Below the pieces are notes generated by a model, which worked only from the letters and a program-made list of their open reading frames with translations, was not told the DNA's origin and ran no database searches. From Cellulomonas algicola (GTDB taxonomy: Bacteria; Actinomycetota; Actinomycetes; Actinomycetales; Cellulomonadaceae), in contig NZ_BHYL01000070.1 in the NCBI RefSeq assembly GCF_003851725.1, positions 1 through 43,728 on the forward strand: a stretch of 43,728 bases of DNA, read 5' to 3'. Positions 27,093 to 36,804 of this stretch are shown in pieces. Position 1 is the stretch's first letter; each line of letters begins with the position of its first letter. Position numbers and translations under genes: made by a program.

Positions 27093-28967
27093 ATGGTCCA
27101 GGGTCCTCACCCGGCACCGCCGCGAACGCCCGCGCCGCCCGTCCCGCAGGCCAGCCCCGCCGCCGTCGCGCACGCCCGCGGCGACCGTGAGCGCGTCCCG
27201 GCCGCCCCGACGACGGTCGAGAAGGTCACGGGCGCGCAGTCGATCGTCCGCTCGCTCGAGGAGCAGGGCGTCGAGGCCGTCTTCGGCATCCCGGGCGGCG
27301 CGATCCTCCCGCTGTACGACCCGCTCATGGACTCCGCGAAGGTGCGGCACATCCTCGTGCGGCACGAGCAGGGCGGCGGCCACGCGGCCGCCGGGTACGC
27401 CGCCGCGACCGGCAAGGTCGGCGTGTGCATGGCGACGTCCGGTCCGGGTGCGACCAACCTCGTGACCCCCATCGCCGACGCGCACATGGACTCGGTGCCG
27501 CTCGTCGCGATCACGGGCCAGGTCGTCGCGTCGCTCATCGGCACCGACGGGTTCCAGGAGGCCGACATCGTCGGCATCACGCTCCCGGTGACCAAGCACA
27601 ACTACCTCGTGACCGACGCGGACGACATCCCGCGCGTGATCGCCGAGGCGTTCCACATCGCCGCGAGCGGTCGGCCCGGTCCCGTGCTCGTCGACATCTC
27701 GAAGTCGGCCATGCAGGCGCAGACGACGTTCTCGTGGCCGCAGGAGGTGTCGCTGCCCGGCTACCACCCGGTGACCAAGCCGCACGCCAAGCAGATCCGC
27801 GAGGCCGCGCGCCTGCTCGCGACGTCCCGCCGGCCCGTGCTGTACGTCGGCGGCGGCGTGATCCGCGCCGGTGCCGCCGCGGAGCTGCGCGCGCTCGTCG
27901 ACGCGTCGGGCGCCCCGGCCGTCACGACGCTCATGGCCCGCGGCGCGCTGCCCGACACGCACCCGCAGCACCTCGGCATGCCCGGTATGCACGGGACCGT
28001 CGCCGCCGTCGCCGCGCTGCAGAAGGCCGACCTCGTGGTCGCGCTCGGCGCGCGGTTCGACGACCGCGTGACCGGCCAGCTCGCGTCGTTCGCGCCGAAC
28101 GCCACGGTCGTGCACGCCGACATCGACCCCGCGGAGATCGGCAAGAACAAGGCCGTCGACGTGCCGATCGTCGGCGACCTGCGCGAGGTCCTCACGGACC
28201 TGCTGCCGGAGCTCGCGCGCGAGCACGGCCAGCACGGCAAGCCGGACCTCGAGGCGTGGTGGAAGCAGCTCGACGCGTGGCGCGAGACGTTCCCGCTGGG
28301 CTACGACGAGCCGTCCGACGGCCACCTGGCCCCGCAGCACGTCATCCAGCGCATCGGCGAGCTCTCGGGCCCCGAGGCGATCTACGCGGCGGGCGTGGGG
28401 CAGCACCAGATGTGGGCCGCGCAGTTCATCAAGTACCAGCGCCCCAACTCGTGGCTGAACTCGGGCGGCCTCGGCACCATGGGCTACTCGGTGCCCGCGG
28501 CGATGGGTGCGAAGGTCGGCCAGCCGGACCGCACGGTGTGGGCGATCGACGGCGACGGCTGCTTCCAGATGACCAACCAGGAGCTCGCCACCTGCACGAT
28601 CAACGACATCCCGATCAAGGTCGCGGTCATCAACAACTCGTCGCTCGGCATGGTCCGCCAGTGGCAGACGCTGTTCTACGAGTCGCGGTACTCGAACACC
28701 GACCTGCACACCGGCCACGGCACCGTGCGCGTGCCCGACTTCGTCAAGCTCGCGGACGCGTACGGCTGCGTCGGCCTGCGCTGCGAGTCGAAGGCCGACG
28801 TCGACGCGACCATCAAGCGCGCACTCGAGATCGACGACCGCCCCGTGGTCGTGGACTTCACCGTGTCGCGCGACGCCATGGTGTGGCCGATGGTCGCCGC
28901 GGGCGTGAGCAACGACGACATCCAGTACGCCCGGGGCATCAGCCCCGCGTGGGACCGGGAGGACTGA
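27093..28967 (+). CDS. ilvB: Acetolactate synthase large subunit (624 aa)
   Basis: The ThDP-dependent enzyme condenses pyruvate with pyruvate or 2-oxobutyrate, the first common step to valine/leucine and isoleucine. The catalytic Glu is E92 in [11 protein letters not shown], the flavin-binding centre is in the middle domain, and the ThDP motif runs [14 protein letters not shown] to INN. The first 45 residues are a Pro/Ala-rich extension before [26 protein letters not shown] (27081-27086) supports ATG 27093. It is the first gene of ilvBNC behind the attenuator. The stop is 3 nt from the ilvN ATG. Confidence 0.97.
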   Translation: MVQGPHPAPPRTPAPPVPQASPAAVAHARGDRERVPAAPTTVEKVTGAQSIVRSLEEQGVEAVFGIPGGAILPLYDPLMDSAKVRHILVRHEQGGGHAAAGYAAATGKVGVCMATSGPGATNLVTPIADAHMDSVPLVAITGQVVASLIGTDGFQEADIVGITLPVTKHNYLVTDADDIPRVIAEAFHIAASGRPGPVLVDISKSAMQAQTTFSWPQEVSLPGYHPVTKPHAKQIREAARLLATSRRPVLYVGGGVIRAGAAAELRALVDASGAPAVTTLMARGALPDTHPQHLGMPGMHGTVAAVAALQKADLVVALGARFDDRVTGQLASFAPNATVVHADIDPAEIGKNKAVDVPIVGDLREVLTDLLPELAREHGQHGKPDLEAWWKQLDAWRETFPLGYDEPSDGHLAPQHVIQRIGELSGPEAIYAAGVGQHQMWAAQFIKYQRPNSWLNSGGLGTMGYSVPAAMGAKVGQPDRTVWAIDGDGCFQMTNQELATCTINDIPIKVAVINNSSLGMVRQWQTLFYESRYSNTDLHTGHGTVRVPDFVKLADAYGCVGLRCESKADVDATIKRALEIDDRPVVVDFTVSRDAMVWPMVAAGVSNDDIQYARGISPAWDRED

Positions 28968-28970
28968 CCC

Positions 28971-29495
28971 ATGAGCCGCCACACCCTCTCCGTGCTGGTC
29001 GAGAACAAGCCCGGCGTCCTCACGCGCGTCGCGGGCCTGTTCGCCCGCCGCTCGTTCAACATCCACTCGCTCGCCGTGGGCCCGACGGAGCACGAGGAGA
29101 TCTCGCGCATCACCGTCGTCGTCGACGTCGACGAGCTGCCCCTGGAGCAGGTGACGAAGCAGCTCAACAAGCTGATCAACGTCATCAAGATCGTCGAGCT
29201 CGAGGACGCGTCCTCGGTGCAGCGCGAGCTGCTGCTCGTCAAGGTCAAGGCCGACACCGCCCAGCGGACGTCGGTCCTCGAGGTCGTCCAGCTGTTCCGG
29301 GCGCACGTCGTCGACGTCGTCCCGGACACCGTCGTCGTCGAGGCGACGGGCAGCCCCGGCAAGCTCGACGCCCTCCTGACCGCCCTGGAGCCGTTCGGCA
29401 TCCGTGAGATCGTGCAGTCCGGCACGGTCGCCATCGGCCGCGGCTCGCGCTCGATCACGGACCGGGCGCTCGAGCGCGTCTCGCGCTCCGCCTGA
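28971..29495 (+). CDS. ilvN: Acetolactate synthase regulatory subunit (174 aa)
   Basis: The small subunit activates IlvB and confers valine feedback inhibition. An N-terminal ACT domain begins HTLSVLVENKPGVLTRVAGLFARRSFNIHSLAVG, and the C-terminal domain carries FRAHVVDVVPDTVVVEATG and FGIREIVQSGTVAIGRG. The length is typical. It starts 3 nt after ilvB with GGGAGG inside the ilvB end, so production is coupled. The symbol ilvH is also used. Confidence 0.97.
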   Translation: MSRHTLSVLVENKPGVLTRVAGLFARRSFNIHSLAVGPTEHEEISRITVVVDVDELPLEQVTKQLNKLINVIKIVELEDASSVQRELLLVKVKADTAQRTSVLEVVQLFRAHVVDVVPDTVVVEATGSPGKLDALLTALEPFGIREIVQSGTVAIGRGSRSITDRALERVSRSA

Positions 29496-29507
29496 CACCC
29501 TTCCTGA

Positions 29508-30569
<1,062 letters not shown>

Positions 30570-30584
30570 CGGACCGCATGCCTC

Positions 30585-30628
30585 GACGGGCGTGCGACCA
30601 GGGTTCCCGCCCAGGTCGCACGCCCGTC
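30585..30628 (+). terminator. 15-bp perfect hairpin ending ilvBNC
   Basis: GACGGGCGTGCGACC (30585-30599) pairs perfectly with its complement at 30614-30628 around a 14-nt loop, 16 nt after the ilvC stop. No U-tract follows. It should end the operon. Confidence 0.7.
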
Positions 30629-30672
30629 GTGCTTCACGCCAAGATGGGCGCACCACCGACGGAGGGACGACG

Positions 30673-31215
30673 ATGACCGACCAGTCGACGATCGGCGCGC
30701 ACGGCGAGGACCAGCGGATCACCGCGTTCTGGCAGGCGGCCCGCGGGCACCTGGGGCTCGGCAAGCTCGACGCCGTGATGGGGGAGCAGCCGAAGGACGT
30801 CGTCCCGCCGCCGTCGTGGTCGTTCGGCGACAACCCGGCGCTCGCCGACCAGCTGCTCGCGCTCGTCCTCGACGGCCGCAAGACGGGCACGTCGACCGCC
30901 CTGGCGGAGCTCGAGGACGAGGGCCTGGGCCTGCCGGTCGTGGGCGACCTGTCGATCGTCCTGGACGGCACGGGCGAGCCGCGCGCGCTGCTGCGCACGA
31001 CCGAGGTCGAGGTCGTGCCGTTCGACCAGGTCGGCGACGACCACGCGCACGCCGAGGGCGAGGACGACCTGTCGCTCGCGTCGTGGCGCACCGAGCACGA
31101 GAAGTACTGGCGCCGCGTGCTGGGCGACGACCGGTTCTCGCCCGACCTGGCGGTGGTGACCGAGCGGTTCGAGCTCGTGTACCCGACGAGCGGGCCGACG
31201 CCGGCCGTCGACTGA
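30673..31215 (+). CDS. ASCH-domain protein (180 aa)
   Basis: The segment ALVLDGRKTGTSTALAELEDEG (about 63-85) and GDLSIVLDGTGEPRALLRTTEVEVVPFDQV are the characteristic ASCH beta-barrel motif, with SLASWRTEHEKYWRRVL near the end. ASCH domains resemble RNA-binding PUA domains and some members hydrolyse modified cytidines such as N4-acetylcytidine; the role here is not known. GGAGGG precedes the ATG. It stands alone between the ilv terminator and leuB. Confidence 0.87.
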   Translation: MTDQSTIGAHGEDQRITAFWQAARGHLGLGKLDAVMGEQPKDVVPPPSWSFGDNPALADQLLALVLDGRKTGTSTALAELEDEGLGLPVVGDLSIVLDGTGEPRALLRTTEVEVVPFDQVGDDHAHAEGEDDLSLASWRTEHEKYWRRVLGDDRFSPDLAVVTERFELVYPTSGPTPAVD

Positions 31216-31308
31216 GGCGTCGCGGTCGACCAGGCCGCGAGGGCGGGAGGGCCCCGGCGCACGCATTCCAGGTATCGAGATGGCCGTTCCGGCCACTGGG
31301 ACGAGGGT

Positions 31309-31320
31309 TAGGGTGCTCTC
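31309..31320 (+). promoter_or_regulatory. Putative leaderless promoter of leuB
   Basis: TAGGGT (31309-31314) is followed by exactly 6 nt and the leuB ATG, with no Shine-Dalgarno sequence. The -35 is not clear. Confidence 0.55.
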
Positions 31321-32385
31321 ATGGCACCGAACGCTCCTGCCCAGGCCCTCCGCCTCGCCGTCGTCGCCGGTGACGGCATCGGGACCGAGGTCGTCGAGCA
31401 GGGGCTGCTGGTCCTCGAGGCCGCGCTGCACGGCACGGGCACCACGGTGTCGACCACCGACTTCGACCTGGGCGCGCGCCGCTGGCACGCGACGGGCGAG
31501 ACGCTCACGGACACCGACCTCGACGCGATCCGCGGCCACGACGCGATCCTCCTGGGCGCGATCGGCGACCCGTCCGTCCCGTCGGGCGTCCTCGAGCGCG
31601 GTCTGCTGCTCAAGCTCCGCTTCGCGCTGGACCACTACGTGAACCTGCGCCCGGGCCGCCTGTACCCGGGCGTGACCAGCCCGCTCGCGAACCCCGGCGA
31701 GGTCGACTTCGTCGTCGTCCGCGAGGGCACCGAGGGCCCGTACGTCGGCAACGGCGGTGCGATCCGTGTCGGCACGCCGGCCGAGGTCGCCAACGAGGTG
31801 AGCGTCAACACCGCGTTCGGCGTCGAGCGCGTCGTGCGCGACGCGTTCGCCCGGGCCGCCGCCCGCCCGCGCAAGAAGCTCACGCTCGTGCACAAGCACA
31901 ACGTCCTCGTGCACGCGGGCCACCTGTGGCGCCGCACGGTCGAGGCCGTCAACGCCGAGTTCCCCGACGTCACGGTCGACTACCTGCACGTCGACGCGGC
32001 GACGATATTCCTCGTGACCAACCCGTCGCGCTTCGACGTGATCGTCACGGACAACCTCTTCGGCGACATCCTCACGGACCTCGCCGCGGCGATCACCGGC
32101 GGCATCGGCCTGGCCGCGTCGGCGAACATCAACCCGGACCGCACGGCGCCGAGCATGTTCGAGCCCGTGCACGGCTCCGCGCCCGACATCGCAGGCCAGG
32201 GCAAGGCCGACCCGACCGCCACCGTGCTGTCGGTCGCGCTCCTGCTCGACCACCTGGGCCAGACCGACGCGGCGCGCCGCGTCGAGGCCGCCGTCGCCGC
32301 CGACCTGGTCGAGCGCGGCTCGGCGGACCGAGTACGGTCGACGGCCGAGGTGGGCAAGGACCTCGCCGCGCGCGTCGCCGGCTGA
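31321..32385 (+). CDS. leuB: 3-isopropylmalate dehydrogenase (354 aa)
   Basis: LeuB oxidises and decarboxylates 3-isopropylmalate in leucine synthesis, and the same enzyme is used for beta-methylmalate after citramalate synthase. Motifs include [40 protein letters not shown], the Mg-binding [29 protein letters not shown] and [15 protein letters not shown]. It belongs to the actinobacterial-type short LeuB group. The gene starts 6 nt after its -10 box and ends 126 bp before ilvE. Confidence 0.95.
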   Translation: MAPNAPAQALRLAVVAGDGIGTEVVEQGLLVLEAALHGTGTTVSTTDFDLGARRWHATGETLTDTDLDAIRGHDAILLGAIGDPSVPSGVLERGLLLKLRFALDHYVNLRPGRLYPGVTSPLANPGEVDFVVVREGTEGPYVGNGGAIRVGTPAEVANEVSVNTAFGVERVVRDAFARAAARPRKKLTLVHKHNVLVHAGHLWRRTVEAVNAEFPDVTVDYLHVDAATIFLVTNPSRFDVIVTDNLFGDILTDLAAAITGGIGLAASANINPDRTAPSMFEPVHGSAPDIAGQGKADPTATVLSVALLLDHLGQTDAARRVEAAVAADLVERGSADRVRSTAEVGKDLAARVAG

Positions 32386-32474
32386 CGTCCGCTCCCCGCG
32401 CCGCCGCGCGCACGGTCGACCCGTCGTCGACCTGCGGTCCTGGCGCGACCTGTCCACCCGGCCGTCCTCACCGG

Positions 32475-32480
32475 TACCGT
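32475..32480 (+). promoter_or_regulatory. Putative -10 box of ilvE
   Basis: TACCGT lies 31 nt before the ilvE ATG, leaving room for the AAAGG ribosome binding site. The surrounding 126-bp gap holds no other recognisable element. Confidence 0.35.
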
Positions 32481-32511
32481 CATCAACGACCCTGGTGAAA
32501 GGCCCCCCGAC

Positions 32512-33621
32512 ATGAGCACCCTCGCAGCACCCACGTCCGCCGACCAGTTCGAGATCCGGCTGACGGACACCCCCGTCGACGAGACCACCCGCGCCGCGGC
32601 GCTGGAGTCGCCGAAGTTCGGCACGGTCTTCACCGAGCACATGGCCCGCATCTCCTACCGGGACGGCGAGGGCTGGCACGACCGCCGCGTCGAGAAGTAC
32701 GGCCCGCTGCAGCTCGACCCCGCGACCGCCGTCCTGCACTACGCGCAGGAGATCTTCGAGGGCCTCAAGGCGTACCAGCACGCCGACGGCTCCGTCTGGA
32801 CGTTCCGCCCGCAGGCCAACGCCGCGCGGTTCGCGCGCTCCGCCCAGCGCCTCGCGCTGCCGCCGCTGTCGGAGGCCGACTTCCTCGGCTCGATCACGGC
32901 GCTCGTCCAGACGGACCGCGACTGGGTGCCGACGGGCGAGGAGACCAGCCTGTACCTGCGGCCGTTCATGTACGCCTCGGAGAGCTTCCTCGGCGTGCGC
33001 CCGTCGCTCGAGGCCGAGTACCTGGTCATCGCGTCGCCGGTCGGCCCGTACTTCTCGGGCGGCCTCAAGCCCGTGTCGATCTGGGTCGACACCGAGTACC
33101 ACCGCGCCGGCGCGGGCGGCACCGGGGCGGCCAAGTGCGGCGGCAACTACGCCGCGAGCCTCCTGCCGCAGCAGAACGCGTACGCCAAGGGTTGCGAGCA
33201 GGTCTGCTTCCTCGACGCGACGACGAACACGCTGCTCGAGGAGCTCGGCGGCATGAACATCGTCGTGATCGGCGCCGACGGCAGCGCGTCGACGCCGCCG
33301 GTCTCGGGCTCGATCCTCGAGGGCGTGACGCGCGGCTCGATCCTCCAGCTCCTGTCCGACGCCGGGCACGAGGTCAACGAGCGGCCCATCCCGCTCGCGG
33401 AGCTCCGCGCGGGCATCCAGGACGGCTCGGTCTCCGAGGTGTTCGCGTGCGGCACCGCCGCGGTCGTCACGCCGATCGGGCGCCTCGCGAGCGACGACTT
33501 CGACCTCACGGTCGGCGACGGCGGTACGGGCCCCGTCACGGGCCGCATCCGCGCCGAGCTCACCGACATCCAGTACGGCCGCGCGACCGACCGTCACGGC
33601 TGGTTGCACCGCCTGGTCTGA
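32512..33621 (+). CDS. ilvE: Branched-chain amino-acid aminotransferase (369 aa)
   Basis: This fold-type IV PLP enzyme transfers the amino group to the 2-oxo acids of Val, Ile and Leu. K208 in GGTGAAKCGGNYAASL binds PLP, and CEQVCFLDATTNTLLEELGGMNI, LRPFMYASE and EVFACGTAAVVTPIG are family signatures for the BCAT group with the longer N-terminus. The length of 369 aa is typical for actinobacteria. AAAGG upstream supports ATG 32512. A strong hairpin follows. Confidence 0.96.
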   Translation: MSTLAAPTSADQFEIRLTDTPVDETTRAAALESPKFGTVFTEHMARISYRDGEGWHDRRVEKYGPLQLDPATAVLHYAQEIFEGLKAYQHADGSVWTFRPQANAARFARSAQRLALPPLSEADFLGSITALVQTDRDWVPTGEETSLYLRPFMYASESFLGVRPSLEAEYLVIASPVGPYFSGGLKPVSIWVDTEYHRAGAGGTGAAKCGGNYAASLLPQQNAYAKGCEQVCFLDATTNTLLEELGGMNIVVIGADGSASTPPVSGSILEGVTRGSILQLLSDAGHEVNERPIPLAELRAGIQDGSVSEVFACGTAAVVTPIGRLASDDFDLTVGDGGTGPVTGRIRAELTDIQYGRATDRHGWLHRLV

Positions 33622-33646
33622 CCGCGTCCCCCGGACCGCGACGGCG

Positions 33647-33681
33647 ACGAGGGCGGGACCGCGATCAGGTCCCGCCCTCGT
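33647..33681. terminator. 14-bp perfect bidirectional terminator
   Basis: ACGAGGGCGGGACC (33647-33660) and GGTCCCGCCCTCGT (33668-33681) pair perfectly around GCGATCA. It ends ilvE and also covers the stop and last codons of the convergent gene at 33665-33970. Confidence 0.7.
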
Positions 33682-33970
33682 GCCTGATCGGCCTGTACGC
33701 CTCGAGCGCCGCGGCGCCGCGTCTCGAGGCCTCGGCGCGCGCTGCGTCGCCCGCCGTCGCGTAGAGGTCCGCCTCGTCGGAGAGCCTGCGTGCGGTGAGC
33801 TCGGCCAGCGACCGGACCTGCGCGTCCGACCACGGCCAGCCCTCCTTGTACTCGGCGTACTCCGCGCCGCCGATGACGTGCCCGAGCGCGGCGGCCGCGG
33901 CCTCCTCGCCGCGCGCGCTCAGGTTGTCGCGCGCGGCGCGCAGGTCGGCCAGCACCGGTGCCTCGTCCAT
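33665..33970 (-). CDS. Small soluble protein of unknown function (101 aa)
   Basis: The protein is helical and charged, with no signal peptide or membrane segment. Its most distinctive part is HVIGGAEYAEYKEGWPWSDAQVRSLAEL (about 45-72), followed by a helix rich in Ala and Arg. I do not recognise a family. ATG 33970 lies exactly 6 nt after CACGAT on the minus strand, matching the leaderless pattern; an in-frame GTG at 33976 would lie within that spacer. Its codons are as G/C-rich at third positions as its neighbours'. Confidence 0.65.
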   Translation of the reverse strand: MDEAPVLADLRAARDNLSARGEEAAAAALGHVIGGAEYAEYKEGWPWSDAQVRSLAELTARRLSDEADLYATAGDAARAEASRRGAAALEAYRPIRHEGGT

Positions 33971-34048
33971 CCCCACATCGTGCCAGCAGGGCCGCGGTCG
34001 TCCGTCCGAGGCCGCGCCCGTCGGGCCCCCGGGTGAGCGTCCGTTCCG

Positions 34049-34735
34049 TCAGACCCGCGGGACCGGTCGACGGGTCCAGGTGAGGACGCCCGACAGCAGC
34101 GACCAGATCGCGATCCCGATGACGAGGTGCACGATGCCGGTCGCGACCGCCGAGGTCGCGTCGTCGGTCCACGTCAGCGGCAGCAGCGCGGCGACGAGCG
34201 TGACCAGGCCGATGATCCAGCCGAAGAACGACCGGGGCCGCGGCGTGGTGAGCACCAGGACGTGGAGCAGCGCGCCCGCGACGAGGGCGGCGACCACGGC
34301 ACCGACGACGAGCGACGTCATGGGCGAGTCCGTGCCGAAGAGGTCCTGGACGACCAGGTCGATGCCGAGGATCTCCTGCAGGACGAGCACGCCGGCGACC
34401 GCCACGAGCGCGGCGACGAGCGCGGTCGCGCCGACACCCGCCCAGTACCGGCCCGCGTCGAGCCCGGGCCGGACCGGGGTGACGGGGACGGCGGCGACGG
34501 GGGTGCCCGCCGGGTAGAGCGGCTGCGCGGCCGGTGCGGCCACGGCGGGCTGCACGACCGCCGGCTGGACGACGGGCGGCTGCGCGACCGGCTGCGCCAC
34601 GGGCTGCGCGACCGGCTGAGCCACGGGTTGCGCGACGGGCTGGGCGTACGGCTGCGTCGGCGCCGACGGCTGCGCGGCGGGCCGCGTCGACTGCCGCTCG
34701 GGCGGCTGGGGCACGGGTGCGTTCGGGTCGGACAT
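34049..34735 (-). CDS. DUF6069-like membrane protein with AQPV repeats (228 aa)
   Basis: A Pro/Gln/Ala-rich N-terminal half (about 1-90) containing five AQPV repeats precedes four hydrophobic segments starting at YWAGVGATALVAALVAVAGVLVL. The C-terminal four-helix arrangement resembles the DUF6069 family. No function is known. AGGAG lies 5 nt before the ATG. The low-complexity tail is probably cytosolic and disordered. Confidence 0.78.
   Translation of the reverse strand: MSDPNAPVPQPPERQSTRPAAQPSAPTQPYAQPVAQPVAQPVAQPVAQPVAQPPVVQPAVVQPAVAAPAAQPLYPAGTPVAAVPVTPVRPGLDAGRYWAGVGATALVAALVAVAGVLVLQEILGIDLVVQDLFGTDSPMTSLVVGAVVAALVAGALLHVLVLTTPRPRSFFGWIIGLVTLVAALLPLTWTDDATSAVATGIVHLVIGIAIWSLLSGVLTWTRRPVPRV
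34586..34645 (-). repeat. Five tandem 12-bp repeats encoding AQPV
   Basis: Five 12-bp units, each encoding Ala-Gln-Pro-Val, run head to tail within the DUF6069-like gene. The units differ only at a few bases (for example TTG versus CTG and GGG versus CGG on the plus strand). In-frame unit gain or loss would change only tail length. Confidence 0.9.
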
Positions 34736-34816
34736 GGGTCTCCTCGCAGCTCGTCGCGCGCGGGCTGTGCCCCCTCACCTGCGGTGCACCGCCCGGCTGT
34801 CCATTGGGTGGAACGA

Positions 34817-34846
34817 GTGACCACTCACCGTGACGTGTGCCACGAT
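34817..34846 (+). promoter_or_regulatory. Promoter of the cimA transcription unit
   Basis: GTGACC (34817-34822, 4/6 to TTGACA) and CACGAT (34841-34846) are 18 bp apart. The leader-ORF GTG starts 6 nt after the -10 box. The gap 34736-35082 otherwise holds only the leader, hairpins and the cimA ribosome binding site. Confidence 0.55.
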
Positions 34847-34852
34847 GAGGCC

Positions 34853-34882
34853 GTGACCATCTTCACGCTCATTATCGAGTAG
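34853..34882 (+). CDS. cimA leader peptide MTIFTLIIE (9 aa)
   Basis: A nine-codon ORF, GTG to TAG, reads MTIFTLIIE, so three of nine residues are isoleucine and two of them sit together just before the end. Threonine and leucine are also present. One Ile codon is ATT, which is very rare in the neighbouring genes. Two hairpins, the second an intrinsic terminator, follow at once, and cimA, which supplies an isoleucine precursor, starts 200 nt downstream. The ORF appears to begin at the very 5' end of the mRNA. Confidence 0.8.
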   Translation: MTIFTLIIE

Positions 34883-34908
34883 CGCGTCAGCAGACACCGC
34901 TGACGCGC
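34882..34908 (+). promoter_or_regulatory. Perfect 10-bp pause/anti-antiterminator hairpin of the cimA leader
   Basis: GCGCGTCAGC (34882-34891) pairs perfectly with GCTGACGCGC (34899-34908) around AGACACC. Its first base is the last base of the leader TAG stop, so a ribosome at or near the stop codon must prevent it from forming. Confidence 0.7.
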
Positions 34909-34936
34909 AGACCTCCCGTTCTCGGGGGGTCTTTTT
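34909..34936 (+). terminator. Attenuator terminator upstream of cimA
   Basis: AGACCTCCCG (34909-34918) pairs with CGGGGGGTCT (34923-34932) over 10 bp with one G-U, around TTCT, and TTTTT follows at 34932-34936. It directly abuts the first hairpin. This is one of the two clearest intrinsic terminators in the window. Confidence 0.88.
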
Positions 34937-35082
34937 GTTGGTCGGGCACCACCCCCGCCCGGCCGCACGCCGACCACGTCACCGCCCACCACCGCGGGGC
35001 CGGGGTCGACGGGACGCCGCCACCCGCAGGTAGCGTCAGGACGCCGCCGGGACGCCCGTCCCCGCACCGAGGAGAGCCGACC

Positions 35083-36714
35083 GTGACCGCAGCACCCCAG
35101 CCCACGGCCCTGTCGTTCGAGGTCTACGACACGACGTTGCGCGACGGCGCCCAGCAGGAGGGCATGAACCTCTCGGTCGCGGACAAGCTCGCGATCGCGC
35201 CGCTGCTCGACGAGCTGGGCGTGGGCTTCATCGAGGGCGGCTGGCCGGGCGCGGTGCCGAAGGACACGGAGTTCTTCAAGCGCGCGGCGAAGGAGCTCGA
35301 CCTCAAGAACGCCGAGCTCGCGGCGTTCGGGTCGACGCGCAAGGCGGGGACGCGGGCCGTCGACGACCCGCAGGTGCGCGCGCTGCTCGACTCGGAAGCG
35401 CCGGTCGTGACGCTCGTCGCGAAGAGCGACCTGCGGCACGCGGAGCGCGCGCTGCGCACGACGGGCGAGGAGAACCTCGCCATGATCGCGGACACGGTGC
35501 AGCTCCTCGTGCGGGAGGGGCGGCGCGCCGTCGTCGACGCGGAGCACTTCTTCGACGGCTACCGGTTCGACCCGGCGTACTCGCGGGCCGCGGTGCTGGC
35601 GGCGTTCGAGGCGGGGGCCGAGGTCGTCGCGCTGTGCGACACCAACGGCGGCATGATCCCGGCCTGGGTCACGCAGATCGTGCACGAGATCCGCGAGGCC
35701 GTCGGCCCGGACGCGGTGCTCGGGATGCACGCGCACAACGACTCGGGCTGCGCGGTCGCGAACACGCTCGCGGCCGTGGAGGCCGGGTGCGCGCACGTGC
35801 AGGGCTGCGTCAACGGGTACGGCGAGCGCACGGGCAACGCGGACCTGCTCTCGGTCGTCGCGAACCTCGAGCTCAAGTACGGCCTGCCGGTGCTGCGTCG
35901 CGCCGACGACGCCCCGGGCGGCCTGCCCGAGCTCACGCGCATCGCGCACGCGATCGCCGAGATCACCAACATCTCGCCGTTCGCGCGGCAGCCGTACGTC
36001 GGGGCGAGCGCGTTCGCGCACAAGGCCGGGCTGCACGCCTCGGCGATCCGCGTCGACCCCGACCTCTACCAGCACATCGACCCGATGCAGGTCGGCAACG
36101 ACATGCGGATGCTCGTGTCCGACATGGCGGGCCGCGCGTCGATCGAGCTCAAGGGCCGCGAGCTCGGCTTCGACCTGTCCGGGCAGCCCGAGGTGCTCGG
36201 CCGCATCACGGACCGCGTCAAGGACGCCGAGGCCCGCGGGTACACGTACGAGGCCGCGGACGCGTCGTTCGAGCTGCTGCTCGTCGAGGAGGTGCACGGC
36301 GCACGCCCGCAGTACTTCCGCGTCGAGTCGTGGCGCACGATCGTCGAGCGGGTCGGGGGCCGCGGCACGCTCGCGACGGCCGAGGCGACCGTCAAGCTGC
36401 ACGCCGGCGGCGAGCGGATCGTCAGCACCGGTGAGGGCAACGGCCCCGTCAACGCGCTCGACCACGCGCTGCGGCAGGCGCTCGTGCGCGTCTACCCGGA
36501 GGTCGAGACGTTCGAGCTCATCGACTTCAAGGTGCGCATCCTCGACTCCATGCACGGCACCGACGCGGTGACGCGCGTCCTCATCGAGACGAGCGACGGC
36601 CAGCGGTCGTGGAGCACGGTCGGCGTCGGCCCGAACCTGCTCGAGGCGTCGTGGGAGGCGCTCACCGACTCGACCATCTGGGGCCTGCACGCACGCGGCG
36701 TCGCGCCGCGCTGA
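35083..36714 (+). CDS. cimA: (R)-Citramalate synthase (543 aa)
   Basis: CimA condenses pyruvate and acetyl-CoA to (R)-citramalate, giving 2-oxobutyrate for isoleucine without threonine. The TIM barrel starts YDTTLRDGAQQEGMNLSVADKL, followed by FIEGGWPGAVPKD (characteristic of the CimA group rather than LeuA), GMHAHNDSGCAVANTLAAVEAG and VQGCVNGYGERTGNADL. The C-terminal LeuA dimer/allosteric domain (about 400-540) is complete, so isoleucine feedback inhibition is possible. GTG 35083 has GAGGAG upstream. It sits behind an Ile-rich attenuator, which independently supports the isoleucine role. Confidence 0.94.
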   Translation: MTAAPQPTALSFEVYDTTLRDGAQQEGMNLSVADKLAIAPLLDELGVGFIEGGWPGAVPKDTEFFKRAAKELDLKNAELAAFGSTRKAGTRAVDDPQVRALLDSEAPVVTLVAKSDLRHAERALRTTGEENLAMIADTVQLLVREGRRAVVDAEHFFDGYRFDPAYSRAAVLAAFEAGAEVVALCDTNGGMIPAWVTQIVHEIREAVGPDAVLGMHAHNDSGCAVANTLAAVEAGCAHVQGCVNGYGERTGNADLLSVVANLELKYGLPVLRRADDAPGGLPELTRIAHAIAEITNISPFARQPYVGASAFAHKAGLHASAIRVDPDLYQHIDPMQVGNDMRMLVSDMAGRASIELKGRELGFDLSGQPEVLGRITDRVKDAEARGYTYEAADASFELLLVEEVHGARPQYFRVESWRTIVERVGGRGTLATAEATVKLHAGGERIVSTGEGNGPVNALDHALRQALVRVYPEVETFELIDFKVRILDSMHGTDAVTRVLIETSDGQRSWSTVGVGPNLLEASWEALTDSTIWGLHARGVAPR

Positions 36715-36725
36715 GATTTCGCCCT

Positions 36726-36743
36726 CCCGGCTGCCCGGCCGGG
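36726..36743 (+). terminator. Short hairpin after cimA
   Basis: CCCGGC (36726-36731) and GCCGGG (36738-36743) form a 6-bp stem just after the cimA stop codon, with no U-tract. It is weak on its own. Confidence 0.3.
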
Positions 36744-36746
36744 ACC

Positions 36747-36752
36747 TAGGGT
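36747..36752 (+). promoter_or_regulatory. Putative -10 box of the sensor-domain gene
   Basis: TAGGGT lies 52 nt before the GTG start, and a GGGAGGAG ribosome binding site is retained (36790-36797), so this unit appears to have a normal 5' leader. This is a useful contrast to the leaderless genes sharing the same -10 hexamer. Confidence 0.4.
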
Positions 36753-36804
36753 CGGTGCTGACGGGTGCGCTGACCTGGACCGGCCCGTCGGGAGGAGCGA
36801 CGAC

